The notes below the pieces were generated by a model that was not told the origin of the DNA, did not search any database, and saw only the letters and a list, made by a program, of their open reading frames with translations. 64,000 bases of DNA, from assembly GCF_030563405.1 (NCBI RefSeq), contig NZ_CP130748.1, positions 868,001 through 932,000 of the forward strand. The letters run 5' to 3'. Shown here one piece after another: positions 39,857 to 48,661 of this stretch. Source of the stretch: Vibrio sp. SNU_ST1 (GTDB taxonomy: Bacteria; Pseudomonadota; Gammaproteobacteria; Enterobacterales; Vibrionaceae). Within the stretch, counting starts at the first letter, position 1. Each line of letters opens with the position of its first letter. Made by a program: the position numbers and the translations under genes.

Positions 39857-41224
39857 ATGAAACTAACAGCAAAACCAGCGGCGAATAACGCTTTACTTAT
39901 TTCTATTACGACACCGGATTTTAAAGGTGACGAAGCAAAAGAGTCTCTTGCCGAACTTGCTCGCTTAGTGACAACCCTAGGGTTTAAAGTGGTCGGTACG
40001 CAATCGCAACACCACAGTTCATCTCAAAGACAGAATGTGTTGGGTGCAGGTAAGCTTGCCGAAATTGCACATCTAACTGGTTACCAAGGCTCTATTGAAG
40101 AAGCTGAAGATGAAGACTTTCTTGATGAGTCGGGTTTGTTTGATTCTGAAATTGATGAGCTAGATTTTGATGATCTTCCAACGGGCAACTTCCAATACGG
40201 TGCCGCTGATGTTGTGGTATTTGACTGTGATTTAAGTCCATCTCAAATGCGTACTGTTGAGGCAAGTTTGGGGGTGGAAGTATTTGACCGTACTGGCATC
40301 ATCATCGAAATCTTCAGCCGTCACGCTCGTACTCGTACTGCTCGTCTGCAAGTTGATATCGCTCGTCTAAACTACTTAGTGCCGCGACTTCGTGAAACGG
40401 CTGAGGGTGATAAAGAGCGTCAAATGGGTCAGGGCGCCGGTGAAACTTCACTAGAGCTAGACCGTCGTAACGTACGTGACCAAATTGCTGCGCTTAAGCG
40501 TGAGCTAGTAAGCGTACAAGATGAAATGAAGACTCGACGCACAAGGCGCGCAGAGCTTTTCACTGTTGCTTTAGTTGGCTACACCAATGCCGGTAAGTCT
40601 TCGATGATGCGTGCAATGACCGCAACCGAAGTGGTGGGTGAAGATAAACTGTTCGCAACGCTAGATACTACGGTTCGTGCGCTTCAACCAATTACTCAGC
40701 CGCGTATTCTGGTTTCAGATACAGTGGGTTTCATCAAGAAATTGCCACACGATCTGGTTGCTTCATTCCACTCAACGCTAGCAGAAGCGCACGATGCTTC
40801 ACTACTTTTGTATGTGGTTGATGCCTCTGACGTTTCGTTCCGAGCTCAGCTTGATGTCGTACACGACGTATTAGCACAAGTGGGCGTTGAAGGTAGCGAA
40901 AAACTATTAGTGCTGAATAAGTGCGATAGATTGACTGAAGAACAGCAATTAGAGCTGATCGAAGAATTCCCAGATGCGATGCTAACGTCGACTCGTGATC
41001 CGCTAGATATTACGAAACTGCACAAGTACATCGTTGGTGTTGCTGAAGAAGGCATGATCGAAGAAGAGATCACTATCCCTTATTCTGGACAAGGCATCAT
41101 CGGTGAGATTCGCTCAAACATGAGTGTGGTTAAAGAAGAGTACGACTACGAGTGCATTAAGTTGACTGTTCGCTCTAGTGAAATTGACTTAGCTCGACTG
41201 AAAAAACGTATGCAGAATTCTTAA
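39857..41224 (+). CDS. HflX-type GTPase, probable second paralogue
   Basis: A 455-residue protein with the HflX N-terminal domain (QRQNVLGAGKLAEI, GAADVVVFDCDLSPSQMR, FDRTGIIIEIFSRHARTRTARLQV, MGQGAGETSLELDRR) and a GTPase with GYTNAGKSS (~240), DTVGFIKKLP and NKCD. HflX splits stalled or hibernating ribosomes. Vibrio normally has hflX beside hfq and miaA, so this solitary copy is likely an additional paralogue. An acidic insertion (about 78-109, rich in Glu/Asp) interrupts the N-terminal domain. Function may be specialised; this is inference. Confidence 0.87.
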   Translation: MKLTAKPAANNALLISITTPDFKGDEAKESLAELARLVTTLGFKVVGTQSQHHSSSQRQNVLGAGKLAEIAHLTGYQGSIEEAEDEDFLDESGLFDSEIDELDFDDLPTGNFQYGAADVVVFDCDLSPSQMRTVEASLGVEVFDRTGIIIEIFSRHARTRTARLQVDIARLNYLVPRLRETAEGDKERQMGQGAGETSLELDRRNVRDQIAALKRELVSVQDEMKTRRTRRAELFTVALVGYTNAGKSSMMRAMTATEVVGEDKLFATLDTTVRALQPITQPRILVSDTVGFIKKLPHDLVASFHSTLAEAHDASLLLYVVDASDVSFRAQLDVVHDVLAQVGVEGSEKLLVLNKCDRLTEEQQLELIEEFPDAMLTSTRDPLDITKLHKYIVGVAEEGMIEEEITIPYSGQGIIGEIRSNMSVVKEEYDYECIKLTVRSSEIDLARLKKRMQNS

Positions 41225-41257
41225 TCTTTTATAGCGTTTAGACACAAGATAAAAGAC

Positions 41258-41285
41258 AAAAAAGAGAGCCTAGGCTCTCTTTTTT
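41258..41285. terminator. Bidirectional terminator between the HflX gene and minE
   Basis: Perfect stem AAAAAAGAGAGCC/GGCTCTCTTTTTT around TA. It serves the convergent plus-strand GTPase gene and minus-strand min operon. Confidence 0.93.
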
Positions 41286-41318
41286 ATTGAATCGTGATAA
41301 GCACCGCTCGAGCTCTGC

Positions 41319-41582
41319 TTATCGGTCTTCTTCTGGAAGTTTGACGTTGAGCTCTAATACTGAGATGTCGTCATCTTTGTGTTCGAAAGTCAGATCAACC
41401 ATTGATGGATCGACGTCAACGTACTTCGCAATACACTTCAATATGTCTTCTTTTAGTTGCGGCAGATAAGAAGGCGCTGGGTCGTCATGGCTGCGTCGCT
41501 CGGCAACAATGATCTGCAAACGCTCTTTAGCTAGGTTTGCGGTTGTCTTCTTTTGTGGTCTAAAAAACTCTAGTAATGACAT
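41319..41582 (-). CDS. minE: Cell division topological specificity factor MinE
   Basis: MinE stimulates MinD ATPase and drives its pole-to-pole oscillation so that division occurs at mid-cell. It has 87 residues, with a membrane-targeting and MinD-binding N-terminal part ([26 protein letters not shown]) and a C-terminal topological specificity domain. It lies six bases after minD, last in minCDE. Confidence 0.96.
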   Translation of the reverse strand: MSLLEFFRPQKKTTANLAKERLQIIVAERRSHDDPAPSYLPQLKEDILKCIAKYVDVDPSMVDLTFEHKDDDISVLELNVKLPEEDR

Positions 41583-41588
41583 TGCGAA

Positions 41589-42401
41589 TTAGCCCCCGAA
41601 CAGTCTTTTGAAGATGCCTTTCTTCTGTTCCGTTAAGAAACGGAAGTCCACTTGGCTACCCAGTAGTCGTTCTACAGTATCATTGTAAGCCATACCTGCA
41701 TCGGTTGCTTCGTCAAAAATAACTGGAACACCTTTGTTCGACGCGTTCAGTACTGCTTGGCTCTCTGGGATGACACCCAGTAGAGAGATGTGAAGAATCT
41801 CTTCAACGTCTTCAACACTGAGCATCTCACCTTGAGTTACACGTGCTGGGTTGTAGCGAGTCAGTAAAAGGTGCGTTTTCACTGGTTCTAAGCCATCTTC
41901 TGAACGACGAGATTTAGAATCAAGAATACCGAGAATACGGTCTGAGTCGCGTACAGAAGAGACTTCAGGGTTAGTCGTAACAATCGCTTCATCAGCAAAG
42001 TAAAGCGCCATTAGAGCGCCTTGCTCGATACCTGCAGGAGAATCGCAGATGATGAAATCAAAGCCCATTTCATCTAGTTCATCAAATACACGACGAACAC
42101 CATCTTTTGTTAGTGCATCTTTATCACGAGTTTGAGAAGCCGGAAGAATGAATAGATTCTCTGTGCGCTTGTCTTTGATCATCGCTTGGTTCAGTGTCGC
42201 TTCGCCATTGATAACGTTAACGAAATCGTACACAACACGACGCTCACAACCCATGATTAAATCTAGGTTACGCAGACCGATATCAAAGTCGATAACTGCG
42301 GTTTTCTTCCCTTTTAAGGCTAAGCCTGAGGCAATAGCTGCACTGGAGGTCGTTTTGCCTACCCCGCCTTTACCTGACGTTACAACGATAATGCGTGCCA
42401 T
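41589..42401 (-). CDS. minD: Septum-site determining ATPase MinD
   Basis: A membrane-cycling ATPase that recruits MinC to block polar Z-rings. It has 270 residues, with a deviant Walker [10 protein letters not shown] (8-16), switch II CDSPAGIEQGA and a C-terminal amphipathic membrane helix (KGIFKRLFGG). It lies between minC (21 bases upstream) and minE. Confidence 0.97.
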   Translation of the reverse strand: MARIIVVTSGKGGVGKTTSSAAIASGLALKGKKTAVIDFDIGLRNLDLIMGCERRVVYDFVNVINGEATLNQAMIKDKRTENLFILPASQTRDKDALTKDGVRRVFDELDEMGFDFIICDSPAGIEQGALMALYFADEAIVTTNPEVSSVRDSDRILGILDSKSRRSEDGLEPVKTHLLLTRYNPARVTQGEMLSVEDVEEILHISLLGVIPESQAVLNASNKGVPVIFDEATDAGMAYNDTVERLLGSQVDFRFLTEQKKGIFKRLFGG

Positions 42402-42422
42402 TTTGTTTTCCTTTTATTTCTC

Positions 42423-43085
42423 TTATATTGCGAGGACATCAACGTGTAATACATCGTTTGCCATACTGAACATGGTTTTCTTCTGCCAGTACTCGCTCTC
42501 AATTTGATCGCTGAGCCAGTAATTTCCAGCAATGGAAACCAGCTCGGCTTGTAAATCATTACAAATTATTTTTGCTTCAGTTTGACCACTGGCTCCTGCA
42601 ATCGCACGACCACGTAAAGTACCATGGATATGGATGCTACCATCGGCTATCACTTCTGCGCCTGCACTTACATGGTTGAGGATCAATAGATCACTATCTT
42701 TTGCATACACTTGCTGACCAGAACGAATAGGGGTTCTCACCACTTTTATCGGAGCCATCTTCGCTGGAGCTTGAGAAGGAGATTTACTGGCTGTCATCAC
42801 TGCAAAACCAGCCTCTTTCGCTAGGTTCTGCATACGTTTATCCGAACAACCAGCCACACCTACTGGGATCATGCCCGCTTGAGATATACCCTCTTTCAGT
42901 TGCACAAAATCGATATCACCCGCGACTTTGCTAATATTGATAACAACAGGTGCAGCAGCGAAAAAAGTGGGAGCTTGGTTTACTTTTTCTTGAAGAAAAG
43001 ACACCGCATTTTCGACTTGATCATCGGATAAGTGCAAAACAGATAGCGTAAAACTGCTACCTTTTAGATCTGGGTTACTAGACAT
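42423..43085 (-). CDS. minC: Septum-site determining protein MinC
   Basis: Inhibitor of FtsZ polymerisation. It has 220 residues: an N-terminal FtsZ-binding domain (about 1-105), a variable linker, and the C-terminal beta-helix ([42 protein letters not shown]) that binds MinD. First gene of the min operon, divergent from ycgL. Confidence 0.96.
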   Translation of the reverse strand: MSSNPDLKGSSFTLSVLHLSDDQVENAVSFLQEKVNQAPTFFAAAPVVINISKVAGDIDFVQLKEGISQAGMIPVGVAGCSDKRMQNLAKEAGFAVMTASKSPSQAPAKMAPIKVVRTPIRSGQQVYAKDSDLLILNHVSAGAEVIADGSIHIHGTLRGRAIAGASGQTEAKIICNDLQAELVSIAGNYWLSDQIESEYWQKKTMFSMANDVLHVDVLAI

Positions 43086-43304
43086 CGAAAACTACAGGAC
43101 CTCAATAGCGGATTGGTACAATTTCTTTATCAATAAAATAAAGGGCGTTGCCTGAAACTAGGGTTATCATGTTATATTCCCAAACCAAGCACAGCAAGTA
43201 ATCTTGTTGTCAAATGAACGTTTTGTTCCCAATATTTCCCTTAACATAAACTATTGATCTCGTAAGTGAGAGTTTTGTAGTCATAAACAATAAAAAGGTT
43301 TGTC

Positions 43305-43595
43305 ATGCTGTGTTCTATATATAAAAGTTCAAAGAAAGAAGGAACATACCTTTATATCCCTAAGAAGGATGATTTCTCACAAGTTCCTGACGCATTGATG
43401 CAAATGTTTGGTAAACCTAGTTTTGTAATGGTAATTAAAATGGATGGCCGTAAACTGGCGCAAGTGAACATCGATAAAGTGAGAGAATCACTGAGCACCG
43501 ATGGTTTCTTTTTGCAGGTTCCGCCACCACCGGTTAATGAACTTGAACTTCATAAAGAGCGTAAAGCTCAGCAAAACGTTCAAGACGAAGAGTGA
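43305..43595 (+). CDS. YcgL domain protein
   Basis: A 96-residue small cytoplasmic protein of the YcgL family, usually found next to minC ([41 protein letters not shown]). A YcgL fold fills residues 1-75 and a charged tail follows. Function is not established. It is followed 30 bases later by the transglycosylase gene, probably in one operon. Confidence 0.92.
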   Translation: MLCSIYKSSKKEGTYLYIPKKDDFSQVPDALMQMFGKPSFVMVIKMDGRKLAQVNIDKVRESLSTDGFFLQVPPPPVNELELHKERKAQQNVQDEE

Positions 43596-43625
43596 TAGCT
43601 ACCTTAATTCAGGGAGGAGTGCTCG

Positions 43626-44624
43626 TTGAGTAAATTTTCGAAAACCATATTGGCTGTGTCGGCATTACTATTGGGTAATAGCCTGACCATTGGTTCGGTC
43701 CAAGCTGAAGAGCTGAGTTTTGAACAATATGTAGAGAAACTAAAGCAACAAGGCCGTGCAGAAGGCATTTCTGAAACGATCATTGATCAAGCCTTTGATG
43801 GTGTGACGTTTAAGCCAAGAGCGGTGAAAGCCGATAAGAATCAACCTGAGAAAAAACTGACTCTGGATGAATACATTCCACGCGCGGTTCCAGATTGGAA
43901 AGTGAAGCAGGCGAGATCGCTCTATAAGAAGCATTATTCAGCGTTGAAGCGCATTGGTGATGAATATGGTGTTCAACCAAGATTCATTGTCGCGCTATGG
44001 GGTGTTGAGAGTAACTTTGGTAAGTTCACGGGTAACTACAGTGTTATTGATGCTCTAACGACTATGGCCTATGAAGGACGTAGAGAAGCTTTCTTTCGTA
44101 GCGAAGCGATGGCGGCATTGAAGATACTTGATCAAGGCCACATTACACCACAAGAGATGAAAGGCTCTTGGGCTGGCGCGATGGGTCAACCTCAGTTTAT
44201 GCCAAGCTCATTCTTAGCTTATGCTGCTGATGGTAATGGCGACGGCAAGAAAGATATTTGGGGTACTGAAGAGGATGTATTTGCTTCGGCGGCGAATTAT
44301 CTAAGCCAATCAGGTTGGGATGACAAATATACTTGGGGCCGTCAGGTTCAAGTACCGTCGACCGTGTCTATTGAGATGCAAGGCCGAGGCGAAGACAAAG
44401 CGAAATACTTAAAAGAGTGGTCTGAACTTGGTATTAAGCGCTTTGACGATCGCCCATTGCCAACGCTTGATGAAGATATTAAAGCTTGGCTAATTATGCC
44501 AGACGATGAAACTGGCCGTTCTTACCTCATTTACAATAACTACAATGTGTTAATGAAGTGGAATCGTTCTTACTACTTTGCTTTGGCAGTAAGCCACCTA
44601 GCGGACAGGGTTAAGTTTGATTAA
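43626..44624 (+). CDS. Lytic murein transglycosylase, MltB family (GH103)
   Basis: Cleaves peptidoglycan glycan strands to 1,6-anhydro products. It has 332 residues with a TTG start fixed by a strong GGAGGAG site seven bases upstream. A signal peptide (to about residue 27, SVQA) without a lipobox Cys suggests a soluble periplasmic form rather than the MltB lipoprotein. The catalytic Glu128 is in ALWGVESNFG. The GSWAGAMGQPQFMPSSF and DGNGDGKKDIW (EF-hand-like calcium loop) motifs are typical. Confidence 0.94.
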   Translation: MSKFSKTILAVSALLLGNSLTIGSVQAEELSFEQYVEKLKQQGRAEGISETIIDQAFDGVTFKPRAVKADKNQPEKKLTLDEYIPRAVPDWKVKQARSLYKKHYSALKRIGDEYGVQPRFIVALWGVESNFGKFTGNYSVIDALTTMAYEGRREAFFRSEAMAALKILDQGHITPQEMKGSWAGAMGQPQFMPSSFLAYAADGNGDGKKDIWGTEEDVFASAANYLSQSGWDDKYTWGRQVQVPSTVSIEMQGRGEDKAKYLKEWSELGIKRFDDRPLPTLDEDIKAWLIMPDDETGRSYLIYNNYNVLMKWNRSYYFALAVSHLADRVKFD

Positions 44625-44712
44625 TCGACCTAATTTGATTAGTAGACTTAATTTGGTTAATTGATTTAGGTCGCTTTGAATAGCATTTGGCCTACCATAG
44701 GCAGAACGAACT

Positions 44713-44738
44713 AAAGGACTCTTCGGAGTCCTTTTTCT
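44713..44738 (+). terminator. Terminator after the transglycosylase gene
   Basis: Stem AAAGGACTC/GAGTCCTTT with a TTCG tetraloop and T-run. Confidence 0.93.
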
Positions 44739-44781
44739 TTTGATTAAATTTTATATTTCAGATATTTAAAAAGGTGGTCTT

Positions 44782-45726
44782 GTGCTAACAGACAGAGCTG
44801 CACAGATGGTGATATTCCATGCGCTGATCAAGCACGAAGGTTTTACCAGTGCTGCAAAAAGCTTGAACGTTTCGGTGTCTCATATCAGTAAGCAGGTTGC
44901 TTTGCTCGAAGACTCGATAGGTATCAAGCTAGTGCAAAGAACCACACGTAGCCTAACGTTAACTGAGGCTGGGGAAGTATTCTATCAGCACTGTGAACAG
45001 CTGTTTAACACAGTCAAAGCGGCTCAACTGGATATGGAAAGCCAGCGTGATGATATATCAGGAATCCTGCGCGTAGGCTTGTCACAATCATTTGGCACTC
45101 TGCATATCATTCCTGCGATTGATCAACTGAGACAGCTTTATCCTCAGTTGAGAATCGAGGTCCACTTGTTCGACTATAAGGTGGATATGATTGAAGAACG
45201 CTTGGATCTCTGGATCACCAACAATGAAGACTTGCCAGAAGGTTATATTGCACAGCGCTTAGCCGACAGTCAGTTTGTAGTGGCGGCATCACCGGATTAT
45301 CTGATTAAAGCTGGTACTCCTCATGTGCCTTCGGACCTGATTGACCATAATTGCCTTATTTATCGCAGCCGTGAGCGTGACTACACGTCATGGGCGTTTG
45401 ATAACGGGCAAGAAAACCTCAGTGTCAAAGTGGCGGGCGATTACTCGGTGGATTTGGCAGAGGCGGTACGAGACGCAGCTGTATCTGGGTGGGGTGTTGC
45501 TTATTTGGCGACTTATTTAGTCAAAGAAGAGTTTAGAACGGGCAAGTTAATCCAAGTATTACCGGAATGGAGAGCCAGTCAGTTGATGCCATTTTATGCC
45601 GTCTATCCGAGCCGAAAGAACATGCCAAAGAAGCTTTCAGCAGTGATTGAGTTCATCAAACAGCATGTTGGTTCGCCGACGTATTGGGACAAAAATCTCA
45701 AAACTTGTGTTGAGCTGCATCGTTAA
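44782..45726 (+). CDS. LysR-family transcriptional regulator
   Basis: A 314-residue regulator with an N-terminal winged helix (FHALIKHEGFTSAAKSLNVSVSHISKQVALLEDSIGIKLVQRTTRSLTLTEAG) and a C-terminal effector-binding domain from about residue 90. No divergent target gene lies next to it; the closest gene upstream is the convergently unrelated transglycosylase and downstream is nupC, about 200 bases away. Target and effector unknown. Confidence 0.93.
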   Translation: MLTDRAAQMVIFHALIKHEGFTSAAKSLNVSVSHISKQVALLEDSIGIKLVQRTTRSLTLTEAGEVFYQHCEQLFNTVKAAQLDMESQRDDISGILRVGLSQSFGTLHIIPAIDQLRQLYPQLRIEVHLFDYKVDMIEERLDLWITNNEDLPEGYIAQRLADSQFVVAASPDYLIKAGTPHVPSDLIDHNCLIYRSRERDYTSWAFDNGQENLSVKVAGDYSVDLAEAVRDAAVSGWGVAYLATYLVKEEFRTGKLIQVLPEWRASQLMPFYAVYPSRKNMPKKLSAVIEFIKQHVGSPTYWDKNLKTCVELHR

Positions 45727-45867
45727 TTGTTTCCTAATTCATAAATATAATTTCCATATGGAAAAAGTATGCTTTTTGAACAAGTTAATCCATTAAAATT
45801 CAATGCGTTAATCTAATCTTGGGCAAGTTACTGATAATCCCAACATTACATTAACAACCGCACCTTG

Positions 45868-45883
45868 CCGCAAACGATTTCCT
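45868..45883 (+). promoter_or_regulatory. PurR-like box before nupC
   Basis: CCGCAAACGATTTCCT agrees with the PurR pattern ANGCAANCGNTTNCNT except for its first base. It lies about 50-65 bases before the nupC ATG. Confidence 0.55.
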
Positions 45884-45931
45884 CTATACAATGCGTCGCC
45901 TTTCCTACCTACAACTTTTAGGTTGACGCAT

Positions 45932-47131
45932 ATGGCTTCCCTACTTGGAATTATCACTATTTTAGTAGCCGCTTGGTTACTATCTACGGACAGAAAAAAT
46001 ATCCCGCTAAGAACTGTCTCTTTGGCTTTCTTACTGCAAATCTCATTCGCGCTCTTGGTTCTTTATGTGCCAATGGGTAAAGAAGCGCTGAATGCAGCTA
46101 CTGGTGCGGTGTCTAGCTTGATCAACTACGGTCAAGAGGGGATTAACTTCCTATTCGGTGGCCTAACGAATAACGGATTTGTTTTCGCTATTAACGTTCT
46201 CGGCATCATTATCTTTTTCTCTGCATTGATTTCAGGTTTGTATCACATCGGCTTTATGCCAAAGGTGATCAACATAATCGGCGGTGCTTTGCAGAAGTTT
46301 CTAGGCACAGGTCGTGCGGAGTCACTATCTGCAACGGCAAACATTTTTGTTGGCATGATCGAAGCGCCACTGGTGGTTAAGCCTTACCTAAAACATATGA
46401 CGGACTCACAACTGTTTGCTGTGATGGTATGTGGTTTGGCTTCTGTTGCTGGCGGCACGCTAGTGGGTTATGCATCGCTGGGTGTTGACCTAAACTATCT
46501 GATCGCTGCGGCATTCATGTCGGCACCAGCTGGTCTATTGATGGCTAAAATCTTAGTACCAGGCAGCCCAGAGGATGTTCAAGAAAATATTGAGTCTGGT
46601 GTAGAGATTCCACGAGCAACAAACGTAGTTGAGGCAATGGCAGATGGGGCTATGTCTGGACTTCGTATTGCCGTTGCGGTGGGTGCGACACTTCTGGCCT
46701 TTATCAGTGTGATTGCGATGCTGAATGGCTTGTTAGGTATTGTTGGTGGCTGGTTTGGCGTAAACCTAAGCTTCGAACTTATCCTAGGTTATGTGTTCGC
46801 ACCCGTTGCATGGCTGATAGGTGTACCGTGGTCTGAAGCTGTGGTTGCCGGCTCGCTGATCGGTAACAAGATTGTCGTGAACGAGTTCGTGGCTTTCATT
46901 CAGCTAATGGATGCTAAAGAGGCGCTAAGTGAGCACTCACAAGCGATCGTAACTTTTGCTCTATGTGGCTTTGCTAACATCTCTACAATGGCCATTCTGA
47001 TTGGTGGTTTGGGTAGCTTAGTTCCAGAGCGTCGTTCTTTCATCTCACAATACGGTTTTAAAGCGATTTGTGCGGGTGTCTTTGCCAACCTAATGAGCGC
47101 AGCGATTGCTGGTGTGGTGCTTTCGCTTTAA
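45932..47131 (+). CDS. nupC: NupC-family concentrative nucleoside transporter
   Basis: A cation-coupled nucleoside uptake protein (CNT family) of 399 residues from the ATG at 45932 (MASLLGIITIL; an in-frame TTG at 45923 is less likely). Eight or more membrane helices. CNT landmarks include GGALQKFLGTGRAESLSATANIFVGMIEAPLVVKPYL, the LASVAGGTLVGYASLG stretch and the ALCGFANISTMAILIGGLG region. A PurR-like box upstream suggests purine control. Confidence 0.93.
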   Translation: MASLLGIITILVAAWLLSTDRKNIPLRTVSLAFLLQISFALLVLYVPMGKEALNAATGAVSSLINYGQEGINFLFGGLTNNGFVFAINVLGIIIFFSALISGLYHIGFMPKVINIIGGALQKFLGTGRAESLSATANIFVGMIEAPLVVKPYLKHMTDSQLFAVMVCGLASVAGGTLVGYASLGVDLNYLIAAAFMSAPAGLLMAKILVPGSPEDVQENIESGVEIPRATNVVEAMADGAMSGLRIAVAVGATLLAFISVIAMLNGLLGIVGGWFGVNLSFELILGYVFAPVAWLIGVPWSEAVVAGSLIGNKIVVNEFVAFIQLMDAKEALSEHSQAIVTFALCGFANISTMAILIGGLGSLVPERRSFISQYGFKAICAGVFANLMSAAIAGVVLSL

Positions 47132-47182
47132 CAGCGACACCTTAAGTTACTTATACCGCTCGTTTTGTAATGGGTAATTATC

Positions 47183-47216
47183 AAAAAAGCCGCAACGTTC
47201 ATCACGTTGCGGCTTT
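47183..47216 (-). terminator. Terminator shared by folD and nupC
   Basis: Stem AAAGCCGCAACG/CGTTGCGGCTTT with a seven-base loop. The six A before it give the minus-strand T-run for folD; the plus-strand run is short. Confidence 0.87.
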
Positions 47217-47245
47217 CTAATTCTATTTATACTGTTGTACATAGA

Positions 47246-48103
47246 TTACTTCGAGTGAAACTGCTCACAAGCAATCATTGTGTTCTCAATCAGGCTCGCT
47301 ACTGTCATTGGACCTACACCACCCGGTACTGGAGTGATGAAGCTTGCGCTTTCTTTCGCTACGTCGTATTCAACGTCACCCACTAGTTTGCCAGATTCCA
47401 AACGGTTGATACCTACATCGACCACAACAGCACCTTTCTTAATCCAAGCGCCAGGAATGAAGTTCGGCTTACCAACGGCAACTACAACAACGTCTGCTTG
47501 GCGTACGTGACCTTCAAGGTCTTTGGTGAAGCGGTGGCAGGTTGTTGTCGTACAACCGGCTAGAAGAAGCTCTAACGTCATTGGGCGACCTACGATATTT
47601 GATGCGCCAACTACAACCGCGTGCTTACCACGTAAGTCGATGTTGTAGCGGTCAAGCAACGTAATGATGCCTTTAGGCGTACAAGAGCGAAGCTTAGGCA
47701 TACGCTGAGCCAAACGACCTACGTTGTATGGGTGGAAGCCATCAACGTCTTTTTCCGGCGTGATGCGCTCAAGAACTTGAGTGCTATCAATACCAGCTGG
47801 TAGAGGAAGTTGAACAAGAATACCGTCAATCTCTGGGTCTTCGTTCAGTTGGTCTACCAGTGTTAATAATTCGTCTTCTGTCGCAGTGGCTGGCAAGTCG
47901 TAAGATTTAGATACGAAGCCAACTTCTTCACATGCTTTACGCTTACTTCCCACGTAAACCTGAGAAGCAGGGTCTTCACCCACTAAAACAACCGCTAGGC
48001 CCGGAGCGCGTAATCCAGCTTGAGTGCGAGCTTTTACACGAGCCGCAACTTCAGAGCGAACCGTTTGAGAAATTAGCTTTCCATCAATATTTTGAGCAGT
48101 CAT
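47246..48103 (-). CDS. folD: Bifunctional methylenetetrahydrofolate dehydrogenase/cyclohydrolase FolD
   Basis: Interconverts 5,10-methylene-, methenyl- and 10-formyl-tetrahydrofolate, supplying formyl groups to purine synthesis. It has 285 residues. The conserved [14 protein letters not shown] (catalytic Lys), QLPLPAGID and the NADP-binding [15 protein letters not shown] are present, with the C-terminal [15 protein letters not shown] perfect PurR-type palindrome lies about 80-95 bases before the start, on the shared region with the tRNA gene. Confidence 0.97.
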   Translation of the reverse strand: MTAQNIDGKLISQTVRSEVAARVKARTQAGLRAPGLAVVLVGEDPASQVYVGSKRKACEEVGFVSKSYDLPATATEDELLTLVDQLNEDPEIDGILVQLPLPAGIDSTQVLERITPEKDVDGFHPYNVGRLAQRMPKLRSCTPKGIITLLDRYNIDLRGKHAVVVGASNIVGRPMTLELLLAGCTTTTCHRFTKDLEGHVRQADVVVVAVGKPNFIPGAWIKKGAVVVDVGINRLESGKLVGDVEYDVAKESASFITPVPGGVGPMTVASLIENTMIACEQFHSK

Positions 48104-48183
48104 GAATTTCCTTAGTATTGATATTCAAGTTAGTGGCTGATGTTTTTGGCGCATTATTCCAGAAAATCTTTTTGATTACCATC

Positions 48184-48199
48184 AAGCAAACGTTTGCTT
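48184..48199 (-). promoter_or_regulatory. Perfect PurR-like box before folD
   Basis: AAGCAAACGTTTGCTT is a perfect 16-base palindrome that satisfies the PurR consensus ANGCAANCGNTTNCNT at every fixed position. It lies at the expected distance for the folD promoter and about 75 bases upstream of the tRNA promoter. Confidence 0.78.
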
Positions 48200-48273
48200 T
48201 GTTCTATTTTCCAACACTTATAATCCTATTGCACTTTTTTTACTCACTTGGATCAGAATGTTACATAAAGCCG

Positions 48274-48301
48274 TTGCTTTACTGATTCGAATTCGTATAA
48301 T
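48274..48301 (+). promoter_or_regulatory. tRNA-Arg promoter
   Basis: TTGCTT (48274-48279), 16-base spacer, consensus TATAAT (48296-48301). The predicted start is about 7 bases before the mature tRNA. Confidence 0.75.
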
Positions 48302-48314
48302 CCTTCCCTGTAGC

Positions 48315-48391
48315 GCGCCCTTAGCTCAGCTGGATAGAGCACCTCCCTTCTAAGGAGGTGGTCGAAGGTTCGAATCCTTCAGGGCGTACCA
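48315..48391 (+). tRNA. tRNA-Arg (anticodon UCU), reads AGA
   Basis: 77 bases with a genome-encoded CCA. Acceptor GCGCCCT pairs with AGGGCGT. D arm GCTC/GAGC, anticodon stem CCTCC/GGAGG with loop CTTCTAA (anticodon TCT), T arm GAAGG-TTCGAAT-CCTTC. It corresponds to E. coli argU. The first acceptor pair is G1-U72, a wobble, where E. coli has G-C. A terminator follows directly. Confidence 0.96.
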
Positions 48392-48401
48392 CTATTTAAA
48401 G

Positions 48402-48435
48402 AAACCCGATAATTCTCTGAATTGTCGGGTTTTTT
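48402..48435 (+). terminator. Terminator after tRNA-Arg
   Basis: A 14-base-pair stem AAACCCGATAATTC/GAATTGTCGGGTTT (one wobble), loop TCT, and a T-run, 10 bases after the CCA. Confidence 0.93.
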
Positions 48436-48661
48436 GCTTTCTTACCATCATAAAAACAATCGTCTTCAATCGCCACTCATTTTCCCTCGTTATTCATTTC
48501 ATTAGGCTGATGTAATAGAAAGTTAAAATTGTTGGTTTTTTGGGGTTTACATCATTTGGTAATAAAGCCAATATGAATTCACGAAGAATAGACAAGTAAA
48601 GCTGTTAGCCCGTAGGTTTAGGAATCAAACCTTCTGCTCAATGGCTGATTTAGAGGAAGTA

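Noticed and set aside
48315..48391. tRNA-Arg as an integration site of a genomic island
   Set aside because: No integrase gene and no copy of the tRNA 3' end were seen nearby; core genes flank it on both sides.
28566..48661. Whole 20-kb block as a single horizontally acquired island
   Set aside because: It contains core genes (minCDE, folD, an essential-type tRNA), has no mobility genes and no obvious boundary repeats.
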